64,000 bases of DNA from Tritonibacter litoralis (GTDB lineage Bacteria; Pseudomonadota; Alphaproteobacteria; Rhodobacterales; Rhodobacteraceae). Below the pieces are notes generated by a model, which was not told where the DNA came from, did not search any database, and saw nothing but the letters and a program-made list of their open reading frames with translations. The DNA is taken from assembly GCF_009496005.1 (NCBI RefSeq), contig NZ_WIBF01000011.1:1-64000 (forward strand). The letters run 5' to 3'. Positions 44,811 through 53,904 of the stretch are shown in pieces (the first letter of the stretch is position 1; each line of letters starts with the position of its first letter). Made by a program: the position numbers and the translations under genes.

Positions 44811-45257
44811 TCAGCTTTGGGATTTTTCAACCCGTTTGCGCGCAGCGGCATTTTGAACGTCATTGATACCCAATAGATTAGAGGCCATGCGCAGCAGCGC
44901 GTCCTCTTGGGCGTCGCGTTCGCCATCCGCCAAAGCCACCTGCCACATGGCCTCGATCACAGCGATTCGATCTTCCAGCGCCACCGCGTCCTTGATGGCG
45001 CGGGTGAACCGCACCGTATCGGGGGCCTCTGCTTCCAGCCCTTCGGCCTGTTCGCGCAAAATGATCGCACCACCGATGTCCAGCCCATAACGGGCCATTG
45101 TGATGCGGTCGATCTTGTCCTTCTCTACCTCGGCATAATTGTGATCCGCCCGCGCGATCCGCACCAAAAGTGCGGTCAGCGCCATCCGCGCGTCGCTGTC
45201 ATTCAGTGGCTGCGGCGAGGGATCAAGAAGCAGGTTCAGAAGGTCGCGAAATATCAT
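44811..45257 (-). CDS. TerB-family protein
   Basis: A 148-residue helical protein of the TerB (tellurite resistance-like) fold, with the acidic motifs VRIARADHNYAEVEKDKIDRI and ALADGERDAQEDALLRM. These make pseudo-EF-hand-like metal sites in TerB proteins. No other ter gene is present, so tellurite resistance should not be assumed. It is the second of two overlapping paralogues (4-base overlap). Confidence 0.83.
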   Translation of the reverse strand: MIFRDLLNLLLDPSPQPLNDSDARMALTALLVRIARADHNYAEVEKDKIDRITMARYGLDIGGAIILREQAEGLEAEAPDTVRFTRAIKDAVALEDRIAVIEAMWQVALADGERDAQEDALLRMASNLLGINDVQNAAARKRVEKSQS

Positions 45258-45721
45258 TTGAGTATGTCTTCCGGAAAAAGTTTGGCGCGGGCTTTGGCGC
45301 GCGCGCGGGTGTTGTCCTTGACCGAGAGGCCCATGGCCGCACAGGCGTCTTCGACAATTTCGACTTCGCCTTCACGTTCGATGCCATCCGCCAGCACCAC
45401 CTCCCAAAGGGCATCCAAAGCGGACAGCCGGTCTTCGAGCCCGGTTGTCTCGCGGATCAGACGTCCAAAGGTATCGGTGTCCGGGGCGGCGGCGTGCAGC
45501 TTCTCGCAGGTGGCGCGCACTTTGGCGGCCTCGATCGCGTTGTGCTGATACAGTCGGGCCAGGATCCGGTCGATCAGGCTGATCTCTTCCACCTGATAGG
45601 CGCGGTCGCCCTGGGCCACCCGCACCAAAAGCGCGCCAAGCGCCAGTTCAGCATCCGGGTCCGGCAATGCGGGCTGGGCCTCTGGACGAAAAGCCTGGAA
45701 CAGTTTCTTCAACATCGGCAT
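45254..45721 (-). CDS. TerB-family protein, paralogue
   Basis: A 155-residue protein co-linear with the next gene product: LVRVAQGDRAYQVEEISLIDRI matches LVRIARADHNYAEVEKDKIDRI, and VLADGIEREGEVEIVEDA matches ALADGERDAQEDAL. It is a tandem duplication with diverged acidic positions. The C-terminus is basic. The function is unknown, probably sensing or membrane-stress related. Confidence 0.83.
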   Translation of the reverse strand: MPMLKKLFQAFRPEAQPALPDPDAELALGALLVRVAQGDRAYQVEEISLIDRILARLYQHNAIEAAKVRATCEKLHAAAPDTDTFGRLIRETTGLEDRLSALDALWEVVLADGIEREGEVEIVEDACAAMGLSVKDNTRARAKARAKLFPEDILK

Positions 45722-45749
45722 GGGTTAAAACGCCCTCATAAACATAGCC

Positions 45750-46043
45750 TTAGCTGTCATAGCCCTCGATGATTTCCATATCTCCCGCAGAGACGGGATC
45801 GCGCAGGGCTTTGGCTTCTTGATAAGAGACCGAATCATAGCAGGCCTTGGCGGTCTCAAAATCCTTGAATTCAATCACAACGGTTCGACTGCGCAGGCTG
45901 CCTTCGCGCACTTCTTTTTGTCCTCCGCGCACCAGAAACCGCGCGCCAAATTCGGCAAAGGGCGCGGCATTGGCGCTGACGTACGCTTTATATCGCTCCA
46001 TGTCGTTTACGTCGACATGCGCAACCCAATAGCCTTTTGGCAT
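45750..46043 (-). CDS. DUF1330 protein
   Basis: A 97-residue dimeric alpha+beta-barrel-type protein (DUF1330). It begins MPKGYWVAHVDVNDMERYKAY and contains RTVVIEFKDFETAKACYDS. The start at 46043 has AGGAGAGCAC upstream. The family role is unknown; the fold is that of small ferredoxin-like enzymes. Confidence 0.85.
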   Translation of the reverse strand: MPKGYWVAHVDVNDMERYKAYVSANAAPFAEFGARFLVRGGQKEVREGSLRSRTVVIEFKDFETAKACYDSVSYQEAKALRDPVSAGDMEIIEGYDS

Positions 46044-46142
46044 GATGTGCTCTCCTGTTGTGGAGTGCAGGCTGGCCCAGATTGCGCGCAAAGGCAATGA
46101 CAAGAATGCGCCAGTTTCTCCCCTTAACGGGGCGCAATTCAC

Positions 46143-46170
46143 CAAAAACGCCCGCCGGTGGGGCGGGCGT
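46143..46170 (-). terminator. Rho-independent terminator of valS
   Basis: On the minus strand ACGCCCGCC (46170-46162) pairs with GGCGGGCGT (46156-46148) and is followed by TTTT and G. It lies 31 bases past the valS stop. Confidence 0.87.
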
Positions 46171-46200
46171 CATGGGGTAATCATCTGGTTGCCTGCGCCA

Positions 46201-49200
46201 TCAGGCGATCTCAGAAATCCGGGCCAATGCCTCAGAGATCTTCGCCTCTTCCTCTTCGCGGGCGGCGAGGTTTTCGCGCGCCTCTGCCACAACCTCAGCC
46301 GGGGCGGATTCGGCGAATTTGGGGTTGTTCAGACGTCCGCGCAGACCGCCCAACTCCTTGGCCAGCTTGCCGAGGTTCTTTTCAAGACGCGCTTTTTCCT
46401 TGGCCACGTCAATGATCTCTGCCAGGGGCAGGCCAAAGGTGGCACCGGGGGCTGCGATGGCGATGCAGCCTTTGGGGGCCTCGTCCACCGCTGTCAGGCT
46501 TTCGATCCGGGCAAAGCGTTTGATCAGCGCCTCATTACGGTCCCAGTATTCTTGGCCTTGCGCGTCGATCTGCGTGACAACCATCGGCACCTGGGCACCG
46601 GCGGGCACGTTCACCTGCGCGCGGGCAGAGCGTACATTGTCGATGACCGCGATCACCCAATTCATCTCTGCCTCAGCCTCGGCATCCACCAGATCCGCCG
46701 CAGTGTAGCTGGGCCATTCCGCGTGGGCGAGCATTTTGGAGGCTTCGCCAGTTTCAAACCCGCGTCCCTCGGTCACGTTCCAGATCTCTTCGGTGACAAA
46801 CGGCATGATCGGGTGCATCAGGATCAGCGCCTGATCGATGGCCCATGCGTAAACCGCCTGTGTCTCATCCTTGGCGGCCTGATCATCGCCAAAGAAGATC
46901 GGCTTGGTAAACTCCAGATAGCGCGCGCAGAAGGTGTTCCAGAAGAATGCATAAAGACCGTTGGCCGCGTCATTGAACCGGAAGGCCTCGAACGCGGCGT
47001 CGACCTCTTCGCGCAGTTTTGCGATCTCACCAATGATCCAGCGGTTGAGGGGCAGGGTCGCCGCAGGCGGCTGTGCGCCGCGTTCTGCGCTGAAGGCATC
47101 GATCTGGCTGTCCCCGTATGAGGACGCCTGCCACAGTTTGGTGACAAAGTTCCGGTAGCCCTCGATCCGCTTCATGTCGAGTTTGAGAACACCACCCAGC
47201 GAGGCCATCGCCGCATTGGTGAACCGCAGCGCGTCGGCGCCGTATTCGTCAATGATTTCCAGCGGGTCGACCACATTGCCGGTGGATTTCGACATCTTCT
47301 TGCCCTTGGCATCGCGTACAAGGCCATGCAGGTAGACGGTGTCGAACGGGATGTCGTCGACAACGGCGAGCTGCATCATCATCATGCGCGCCACCCAGAA
47401 GAACAGGATGTCCTGACCGGTGACCAATGTGGAGGTCGGGAAGTACTTCGAGGTGTCCTCACCCCACTCAGGCCAGCCCAGCGTGCCAATCGGCCAGAGG
47501 CCGGAAGAGAACCAAGTGTCGAGCACGTCGGGGTCGCGATAGAGTACGACTGTCTCGTTGTTCGGATGCAGGTTTTGATCAACAATATCTTCCGAAAGTT
47601 CACCCGCGAGATCATGCAAAGCCAGTGTTTCGGGAAAAGGGTTAGCGGGATAACCGCGTTCCGAGCGGCGTTTCTCCCAATCCTTGCGATACTCGTCACG
47701 CTTTAGCTCTACGAATGCAAAGGGAAGCCCTTGCTCGGAGTTGGCGTAGTATTCTTGGACCTTACCGCACGCTTCTTCAAAGTTCGCGGCACAAAATGGC
47801 ACAGGACTGCTGTAGTCAAGCGGGCCGTTCTCATTACGCTTAGGCCCATACCAAACCGGGATCTGGTGGCCCCACCAGAGCTGGCGGGAGATACACCAGG
47901 GTTCGATGTTTTCCAGCCAGTGATAATAGACCTTCTCACCTGAATCCGGCAAGATTTTGGTGCGACCTTCGCGAACCGCATCCAGCGCCGGGCCAACAAC
48001 CTTTTCCGCGTCCACGAACCACTGGTCCGTCAACATCGGCTCGATCACAACCTTAGAGCGGTCGCCAAAGGGCTGCATAATTGGCTTGTTTTCGACCATT
48101 GGCACGGTTTCGGTGAGTGTGGTCTCTTCACCATCGTCACCTTTGACGGTTTTGGTCACCTCGGACATCACGGCGAGACCTTCGGCGGTGATCTCTTCCA
48201 CCACGGCTTTGCGCGCCTCAAAACGGTCGAGGCCGCGCAGATGGTCCGGAACCAGGTTGATCGCGTCGATCTCACCCTCGGTAAACTCGGCACCCTTTGC
48301 GTGGGCCTGCGCTTTGGCGGCTTCTTCTGCATAGGGCGCGCCATCGGCCCGCATCGCGCCTTTGGTGTCCATCAGGCGGTACATCGGAATGCCGCCGCGC
48401 TTGGCGACCTGGTAGTCGTTGAAATCATGGGCGCCGGTGATCTTCACCGCGCCGGAGCCAAAGTTCATGTCCGGGTATTCATCGGTGATGATCGGGATCA
48501 GGCGGCGGTGTTCTTTGGGACCGACGGGGATTTCTACAAGCTTGCCCACGATGGGCGCGTACCGTTCATCATCCGGATGCACCGCAACCGCGCCGTCGCC
48601 CAGCATGGTTTCGGGACGTGTGGTGGCGATTGAGATATAGTCGCGCTCTTCGCTCAGCGTGACATTCCCGTCCTCGTCCTTTTCGACATAGGTATAGGTC
48701 GCGCCGCCCGCCAGCGGGTATTTGAAGTGCCACATGTGGCCCGCAACTTCGATATTCTCAACCTCAAGGTCTGAAATCGCGGTCTCAAAATGCGGGTCCC
48801 AGTTGACCAGACGTTTGCCGCGATAGATCAGACCTTTGTTGTACATCTCAACAAAGACCTTGATCACCGCGTCGTGGAAGTTCGGCGAATTCTCGTGACC
48901 CGTACGCGTGTCACCCTGCGCGCCTGCCATAGTGAAGGCGGTGCGGTCGAAATCACAAGACGCGCCAAGACGCTTCAGCTGGTCGATGATGGTGCCGCCG
49001 GACTGCTCTTTCCAGGCCCAGACTTTTTCCAGAAACTTCTCGCGACCCAGTTCCGCGCGCGAGGGTTCCTGGTTCTTGGCCAACTCGCGTTCAACAACCA
49101 TCTGGGTTGCGATGCCTGCGTGGTCGGTTCCCGGCTGCCACAGCGTGTCAAAGCCCTGCATGCGCTTCCAGCGGATCAGAATATCCTGCAGCGTGTTGTT

Positions 49201-49374
49201 GAAGGCGTGGCCCATGTGCAGCACGCCTGTCACGTTCGGCGGTGGGATCATGATGCAATAGGTTGATGCCTCGGGTTTGGCATTTGCGCCTGCTTTGAAG
49301 CAGCCCGCCTTTTCCCAGGCTTCGAACAAGCGACCTTCTGCTTCGGCCGCGTTGAATGCTTTTTCCATCGCCAT
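46201..49374 (-). CDS. valS: Valyl-tRNA synthetase, long form
   Basis: Charges tRNA-Val. It has 1057 residues, about 100 more than E. coli ValS. The HIGH equivalent is HMGH at residues 53-56 ([13 protein letters not shown]), and KMSKS is at about 690. The C-terminal coiled-coil arm is present ([14 protein letters not shown]). The additional length sits mainly between PVWYGP and [11 protein letters not shown] (about residues 505-612, roughly 70 residues longer than the E. coli segment), with a smaller insert in the editing domain near [16 protein letters not shown]. The inserted stretch has less biased codon use than the flanks. Confidence 0.95.
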   Translation of the reverse strand: MAMEKAFNAAEAEGRLFEAWEKAGCFKAGANAKPEASTYCIMIPPPNVTGVLHMGHAFNNTLQDILIRWKRMQGFDTLWQPGTDHAGIATQMVVERELAKNQEPSRAELGREKFLEKVWAWKEQSGGTIIDQLKRLGASCDFDRTAFTMAGAQGDTRTGHENSPNFHDAVIKVFVEMYNKGLIYRGKRLVNWDPHFETAISDLEVENIEVAGHMWHFKYPLAGGATYTYVEKDEDGNVTLSEERDYISIATTRPETMLGDGAVAVHPDDERYAPIVGKLVEIPVGPKEHRRLIPIITDEYPDMNFGSGAVKITGAHDFNDYQVAKRGGIPMYRLMDTKGAMRADGAPYAEEAAKAQAHAKGAEFTEGEIDAINLVPDHLRGLDRFEARKAVVEEITAEGLAVMSEVTKTVKGDDGEETTLTETVPMVENKPIMQPFGDRSKVVIEPMLTDQWFVDAEKVVGPALDAVREGRTKILPDSGEKVYYHWLENIEPWCISRQLWWGHQIPVWYGPKRNENGPLDYSSPVPFCAANFEEACGKVQEYYANSEQGLPFAFVELKRDEYRKDWEKRRSERGYPANPFPETLALHDLAGELSEDIVDQNLHPNNETVVLYRDPDVLDTWFSSGLWPIGTLGWPEWGEDTSKYFPTSTLVTGQDILFFWVARMMMMQLAVVDDIPFDTVYLHGLVRDAKGKKMSKSTGNVVDPLEIIDEYGADALRFTNAAMASLGGVLKLDMKRIEGYRNFVTKLWQASSYGDSQIDAFSAERGAQPPAATLPLNRWIIGEIAKLREEVDAAFEAFRFNDAANGLYAFFWNTFCARYLEFTKPIFFGDDQAAKDETQAVYAWAIDQALILMHPIMPFVTEEIWNVTEGRGFETGEASKMLAHAEWPSYTAADLVDAEAEAEMNWVIAVIDNVRSARAQVNVPAGAQVPMVVTQIDAQGQEYWDRNEALIKRFARIESLTAVDEAPKGCIAIAAPGATFGLPLAEIIDVAKEKARLEKNLGKLAKELGGLRGRLNNPKFAESAPAEVVAEARENLAAREEEEAKISEALARISEIA

Positions 49375-49468
49375 GAAATCTGTCCTGCGTCACGTCTAAT
49401 CGGGTTGCCATGTCCCATATCGAAGTGAGGCGCAAAGGGAAAGGTGGGATTGTGGGGGGATCGTGCGT

Positions 49469-49506
49469 CCGGTCAGGCTACGCCTAGCGCTACTGCACCT
49501 GACCGG
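49469..49506. repeat. Inverted repeat in the valS upstream gap
   Basis: CCGGTCAGG and CCTGACCGG, perfect 9-bp arms separated by 20 bases, with a smaller nested hairpin TAGCGCTA (49485-49492). The rest of 49375-49606 has no recognised feature. Confidence 0.5.
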
Positions 49507-49606
49507 GCGACTTTGGTGGGGAATTTGGGGTATTACGGGGCAGCTTGCCGCACAATGGTTAAAAAGAGATTTGAACTCGCATGGAATCTCTCGTTTGTCG
49601 CGAAAA

Positions 49607-50044
49607 TTATGCACCCAATCGGTCCAGCTTGGTGGCCAGGTGAATGAGGCTCTCGGACGAGCGCACGCCGCTTGCGCCTGCGATATGGTCAATGGTTTCG
49701 TCCAGCTCCTGGGTGGTTTGGGCCTCGACCTGGGCCAAAAGGTCAAACCGGCCCGATGTGGTATGCACCACAAGCACCCCCGGCAAGGATCGCAGGCGTG
49801 CCAGGACACCGGGCGCGGCGCGCGGTTCAACCGATATCAGGACCGTTGCCTGCAAAGGCGCGCGCACCAATGGTGACTGCCGCAGGGTGTATCCCGCGAT
49901 CGCGCCTGTGGTTTCCAACCGTTCGATCCGGGCCTGAACCGTGGTGCGTGCCAGGTTCAGCTGACGCGCAAGCTCGGCCACCGGTTGACGCGCATTGTCA
50001 CGCAGCAAAGCCATCAATTTTTGGTCTGTTTCGTCAAACTGCAT
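49607..50044 (-). CDS. Lrp/AsnC-family regulator
   Basis: A 145-residue regulator: winged helix at about 4-50 (DQKLMALLRDNARQPVAELARQLNLARTTVQARIERL) and a RAM effector-binding domain from about 65 (VLISVEPRAAPGVLARLRSLPGV). It is divergent from the PLP decarboxylase gene, with 104 bases between them. It probably controls that gene in response to an amino acid. Confidence 0.88.
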   Translation of the reverse strand: MQFDETDQKLMALLRDNARQPVAELARQLNLARTTVQARIERLETTGAIAGYTLRQSPLVRAPLQATVLISVEPRAAPGVLARLRSLPGVLVVHTTSGRFDLLAQVEAQTTQELDETIDHIAGASGVRSSESLIHLATKLDRLGA

Positions 50045-50046
50045 GT

Positions 50047-50071
50047 ATTATCCGTCATTTCGTAGGATATT
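50047..50071. promoter_or_regulatory. Candidate Lrp-type operator
   Basis: ATTATCC-N11-GGATATT, 6 of 7 positions symmetric, starting 3 bases upstream of the regulator's start codon. Position and half-site spacing suit an autoregulated Lrp-family site that also faces the divergent decarboxylase promoter. Only one copy was found, so this is tentative. Confidence 0.35.
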
Positions 50072-50148
50072 CTCGTCACTATAGACGATCTGACACGTGA
50101 AAGCGACTGGAAGGGCGGGGATCCTGAATAAAACAGGAAGAGGCCCCC

Positions 50149-51306
50149 ATGCAGAATATCCCAGCGCTTTGGCGTGACCCTGAAACCTATCTGTCCCGCA
50201 GCGCGCCGGATCACCCGGTTTTGTTCTTTGCCCCCTCCGTGCTGCATGCCACCGCACAGCGGTTTCTGGACGGGTTTTCCGGGCTTGTGACCTATGCGGT
50301 CAAGGCTAATGCGCATCCCGCGGTTCTGTCCAATCTGGTGGCGGCTGGGGTCAATGCGTTTGACGTCGCATCTCCGGCTGAAATGGCGGCGGTGCGCGGG
50401 GTCAGTGATACGGCTGTAATGCATTACAACAATCCCGTCCGCTCGGCCAAAGAGATCGCGGCGGGGATCGATTACGGTGCTGCCAGCTGGTCTGTGGATT
50501 GCGCAAGTGAATTGGACAAACTGGCCGCGGTTCCCAGATCCTGCGAAATTGCGGTGCGGTTTGCCTTGCCGGTGTCTGGTGCGGCCTATGATTTTGGCAG
50601 TAAATTTGGGGCCAGCCCGGATGACGCGGTGAATTTGTTGCGCCGGGTGGCGGTCGAAGGGTGGACGCCGTCTTTGTGTTTTCATCCAGGCACCCAATGC
50701 GAGGATGCAGACGCTTGGGTGGAATATATCCACGCCGCCAAGGAAATTGTCGACCGCGCCGGTGCTCATATTGCCCGGATGAATGTGGGCGGTGGGTTTC
50801 CCGCCCATCGCTGTGGCACCGCCCCGGATCTTGAGGCGCAGTTTGCAGCGATCGACGCGGCGGTGACCCATGCCTTTGGCGCGACCCCACCGGCCATCCT
50901 GTGTGAGCCGGGACGGGCAATGGTCGCAGAATCCTTTACGCTGGCCGCACGGATCAAAGGGATACGCGGCGCAGGGGAAACCGTTTTTCTGAACGATGGC
51001 ATTTATGGCGGTCTGGTCGATATTCGCGACATGGGCCTGCCTGAACGCGTGCATGTGGTCGCGGCAGATGGCGCGTGGCGGAAGGGGCGGACAGTTCCTC
51101 GTGTCGTCTTTGGCCCAACCTGTGACAGTCTGGACCGGTTGCCGGATGGGCTGCCGCTGGCAGGCGACGCAGAGGTCGGCGACTTTGTGCTGTTTCCGGG
51201 GCTTGGGGCCTATTCCCTGGCGATGACCACGGCCTTTAACGGCTATGGTGTGTCTGAAGTGGTGACGGTGCTGGATCTTTTGCGCGATAAAACTTCAAAC
51301 GCATAG
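50149..51306 (+). CDS. Type III PLP decarboxylase (ornithine/lysine decarboxylase-like)
   Basis: A 385-residue fold-type III enzyme. The PLP lysine is K52 in VTYAVKANAHPAVL, the glycine loop is MNVGGGFPA (about 210), and the active-site cysteine lies in VFGPTCDSLD. The C-terminal GAYSLAMTTAFNGY is typical of eukaryotic-like ornithine/diamine decarboxylases. It would produce putrescine or cadaverine. Diaminopimelate decarboxylase is less likely given the length and motif. Probably regulated by the divergent Lrp-type gene. Confidence 0.87.
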   Translation: MQNIPALWRDPETYLSRSAPDHPVLFFAPSVLHATAQRFLDGFSGLVTYAVKANAHPAVLSNLVAAGVNAFDVASPAEMAAVRGVSDTAVMHYNNPVRSAKEIAAGIDYGAASWSVDCASELDKLAAVPRSCEIAVRFALPVSGAAYDFGSKFGASPDDAVNLLRRVAVEGWTPSLCFHPGTQCEDADAWVEYIHAAKEIVDRAGAHIARMNVGGGFPAHRCGTAPDLEAQFAAIDAAVTHAFGATPPAILCEPGRAMVAESFTLAARIKGIRGAGETVFLNDGIYGGLVDIRDMGLPERVHVVAADGAWRKGRTVPRVVFGPTCDSLDRLPDGLPLAGDAEVGDFVLFPGLGAYSLAMTTAFNGYGVSEVVTVLDLLRDKTSNA

Positions 51307-51466
51307 CGTTACGCAATCGTAAGGTTTCTGGGCGATCCTTGGTGTCCGCCTGACGCGGTTTTGTCGTTCTTGTGACAAAAGCTTATGAGGCACGCCCGAA
51401 AACTGCGCTATATTAAGAAGTGGCGCAGGCCGAGTCCACAAGGGCATTGTGTGAAAGTGGTAGAGG

Positions 51467-52546
51467 ATGGTTTTTAAACGGCTGCAGAACAAAGTTTTAT
51501 CTTGGCTTGGACGCCCCTTGTTGTCTGAGCATTCTGCAGAAGTTCCTCAACGCGGCCCCCAAGCCCATGTGATCATTCTGGACGGCACCATGTCGACGCT
51601 GGACGAAGGGTTTGAAACGCACGCGGGGCGGCTGTTTCGCCTGTGCCAGCAAAGCGGCGGGCGGATCAATGTCTTTTATGAAGCCGGTATTCAGATGAAG
51701 ACCTGGACGAGCGCGCCTGATGTTATGATGGGGCGTGGGATCAATCGGCAGATCCGGCGCGCCTATGGGTATCTGGCGTCGCGCTATCGACCGGGCGACC
51801 AGATTTACCTGTTTGGCTATTCACGCGGGGCCTATGCGGTGCGGTCATTGGCCGGGGTGATTGACCAGGTCGGGCTGTTGCGTGTCGAAGAGGCGACCGA
51901 GCGCAATATTCGCACCGCCTATCGCCATTATCGCAAGGACGCGCCGACCGCGTTTTCCGAGGCCTTCCGCAAAGCCTATTGCCACGCCGATGTAGAGATC
52001 GAGATGGTTGGCGTTTGGGACACTGTCAAAGCGCTGGGGCTGCGGTTGCCGCTGTTGTGGCGCTGGGCGGAGAACCAGCATTCCTTTCACAACCACGCGC
52101 TGGGCCACCACGTAAAGGCGGGGTTTCAGGCGCTGGCGCTGGATGAAACGCGCGAGGTGTTTGCGCCGGTTCTGTGGGACTGCCCTGAGGGGTGGAATGG
52201 GCGGATGGAACAGGTCTGGTTTCGCGGCAGCCATGGCGACATTGGCGGGCATCTGGGCGGCAAGGAAGACGCGCGTCCCCTGGCCAATATCCCGCTGGTC
52301 TGGATGTTGGAACGGGCCGAAGATTGCGGCCTGCCGCTGCCGCTGGATTGGCGTATGCGGTTCCCGGTGGATCCCAATGCGCCTTCGGTCGGAACCTGGC
52401 GGGGCTGGGGGAAGATCTTTGTACTGCGCCGCCGCCGCGACGTGGGATCCTGCCCCAGCGAAAGATTGCACAGCTCGGTCCGGGGACAGGTTGACGATGG
52501 CCGGAGGACCCATTGGCCCGCGTTGGCACGCAGGTCTGCGCGTTGA
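51467..52546 (+). CDS. DUF2235 (Tle1-like) alpha/beta hydrolase
   Basis: A 359-residue protein with the DUF2235 fold found in Tle1 phospholipase effectors and in housekeeping relatives. The nucleophile elbow is GYSRGAYAVRSLAG (about 108-121), the Asp motif VGVWDTVKALG (about 182-192) and the His is in WFRGSHGDIGGH (about 252-263). No signal peptide, VgrG/PAAR domain or immunity gene is adjacent, so a type VI effector role is not supported here. The C-terminal 25 residues (Arg-rich) look unlike a conserved tail and may be variable. Confidence 0.83.
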   Translation: MVFKRLQNKVLSWLGRPLLSEHSAEVPQRGPQAHVIILDGTMSTLDEGFETHAGRLFRLCQQSGGRINVFYEAGIQMKTWTSAPDVMMGRGINRQIRRAYGYLASRYRPGDQIYLFGYSRGAYAVRSLAGVIDQVGLLRVEEATERNIRTAYRHYRKDAPTAFSEAFRKAYCHADVEIEMVGVWDTVKALGLRLPLLWRWAENQHSFHNHALGHHVKAGFQALALDETREVFAPVLWDCPEGWNGRMEQVWFRGSHGDIGGHLGGKEDARPLANIPLVWMLERAEDCGLPLPLDWRMRFPVDPNAPSVGTWRGWGKIFVLRRRRDVGSCPSERLHSSVRGQVDDGRRTHWPALARRSAR

Positions 52547-52591
52547 GGGACGTAGGTTATTTCCCCGCCCCGCAACTTGGCAATTCGTTCT

Positions 52592-53113
52592 CTAGTTCAA
52601 CGCTGTGTATTGACGGGCAAGGGCTGCCTCGGAAACTGCGGCCACCCCGGCCGATGCTGAATGGATCGAGCCGCTTTCGCCATGAAAGGACTTGAGGAAG
52701 GCCAGGAACTCCTCTGCATGGCTGGTGTCCTTACCGATACCTTTTAGGTACTCGATGTTCTCTTGCGTTTCAGCGACCAGATTGCGCTTTTGGTTTGGCG
52801 CAAACGAGGGCAATTCAATTTCAATCCCAGTCTCGCGTTTGACATCAGCCAACATCAGCTCTGTGTGAGCGTGCCAGTTTTCACCTTTCAACAATAGCGC
52901 ACCAATTTTTACCACATCCTTGGCCCCAGCATCCACCAGTTCTTGCGCAGCCTGGTCGACTTCACGCGGGCTGATATTGGTCATGTCATAACGACCTTTG
53001 ACCTCATGTATCTTGGCGTCACTTGATTGTTGGTATTGGACGGGCTGTGTCTTGGGAACAGCAGAGACACTGGATATCGAAAAGCTTGTTTGAAGTGTTG
53101 AGGTGATCTGCAT
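52592..53113 (-). CDS. Unrecognised protein, paralogue of the next gene
   Basis: A 173-residue soluble protein beginning MQITSTLQTSFSISSVSAVP with a Ser/Gln-rich, probably disordered N-terminus. The core KGRYDMTNISPREVDQAAQEL (about 40-60) is repeated in the neighbour as KSRYDVTNITPDQADQAADEL. The C-terminal part is mostly helical (YLKGIGKDTSHAEEFLAFLKSF). No signal peptide or membrane segment. Good Shine-Dalgarno AAGGACT. Function unknown. Confidence 0.75.
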   Translation of the reverse strand: MQITSTLQTSFSISSVSAVPKTQPVQYQQSSDAKIHEVKGRYDMTNISPREVDQAAQELVDAGAKDVVKIGALLLKGENWHAHTELMLADVKRETGIEIELPSFAPNQKRNLVAETQENIEYLKGIGKDTSHAEEFLAFLKSFHGESGSIHSASAGVAAVSEAALARQYTALN

Positions 53114-53239
53114 TCTATAAGTCCTTTTTTGTAGATTTTTCCATTGTAAATTGAGGAGTACCTGCTGACGGCGCGATGGGCGCGCAGTGGCTCAAAGCTT
53201 CTCGCCCCTGCAGCAGGCGTTTTGTTCTCTTGGTTACGG

Positions 53240-53755
53240 CTAAGTCAGCGCGTTTTTCAAAGCGGCCTGAACGGCTGTCGCAATGGCTGTTCCATGCTCT
53301 GCCGTGCTGTTTGCGAAGGAGCGTAAGAAATCAATGCTTTGCGTGTGTTGTGTCAGGTCGCGACCGCTTTGCCGTGCAAGCTCCAGTTGGTCTTCTGCGA
53401 TCTGTAGAAGATTTACGGGGGCATTTGAGCTGGTTGGCGTTTGCTCCAGTGTAACCCCTTGTTGCGCAAAGACCTGGGATGCAATCTGATTCAGATGACC
53501 TTGAAACCGTGTCCCTGCGTGATGGAGCGGAATGAGGTCGCGCAAGCTGACACCCGCAGCAAAGAGTTCATCAGCGGCCTGATCCGCCTGGTCCGGGGTA
53601 ATGTTGGTCACATCATAACGGGATTTGATTGTATCAATTGCTTCGGGGGGTGGCGTTTGATGGCTTGGGTCTGAAAAAGACGCCGATGTTGTGTGAACCT
53701 GTTTCGGCATAGACGTGCGGTGGGAAAACACCTGGTCGATCTGTGAAATCTGCAT
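53240..53755 (-). CDS. Unrecognised protein, paralogue of the previous gene
   Basis: A 171-residue protein starting MQISQIDQVFSHRTSMPK, with the same layout as the gene at 52592: short disordered N-terminus, RYDVTNITPDQADQAADEL core, then helical HTQSIDFLRSF-like C-terminal motif. AAAAGGATAT lies upstream. The two genes are separated by 126 bases and run in tandem, suggesting duplication and maybe joint expression. Function unknown. Confidence 0.75.
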   Translation of the reverse strand: MQISQIDQVFSHRTSMPKQVHTTSASFSDPSHQTPPPEAIDTIKSRYDVTNITPDQADQAADELFAAGVSLRDLIPLHHAGTRFQGHLNQIASQVFAQQGVTLEQTPTSSNAPVNLLQIAEDQLELARQSGRDLTQHTQSIDFLRSFANSTAEHGTAIATAVQAALKNALT

Positions 53756-53854
53756 TCTGCATATCCTTTTAAATTCTGACTATTGAATATCAAGGAGCGT
53801 TGAACGCGTGGTTAAGATCCAGGCTTTGGCAGATGTGTTCTCATAATATCAACA

Positions 53855-53879
53855 CAAAAAAGGCCCGCGATTGCGGACC
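53855..53879 (-). terminator. Rho-independent terminator of metF
   Basis: On the minus strand GGTCCGC and GCGGGCC pair (one wobble) around AATC, followed by TTTTTT and G. It lies 25 bases past the metF stop. Confidence 0.8.
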
Positions 53880-53904
53880 CTTTTGGAGCGTGGTTGCAGT
53901 TGCC

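Noticed and set aside
44811-45721. Tellurite resistance operon
   Set aside because: Only TerB-fold proteins are present; terC, terD and related genes are absent.
51467-52546. Type VI secretion effector
   Set aside because: The DUF2235 fold is shared with Tle1 effectors, but there is no VgrG, PAAR, Hcp or immunity gene nearby.
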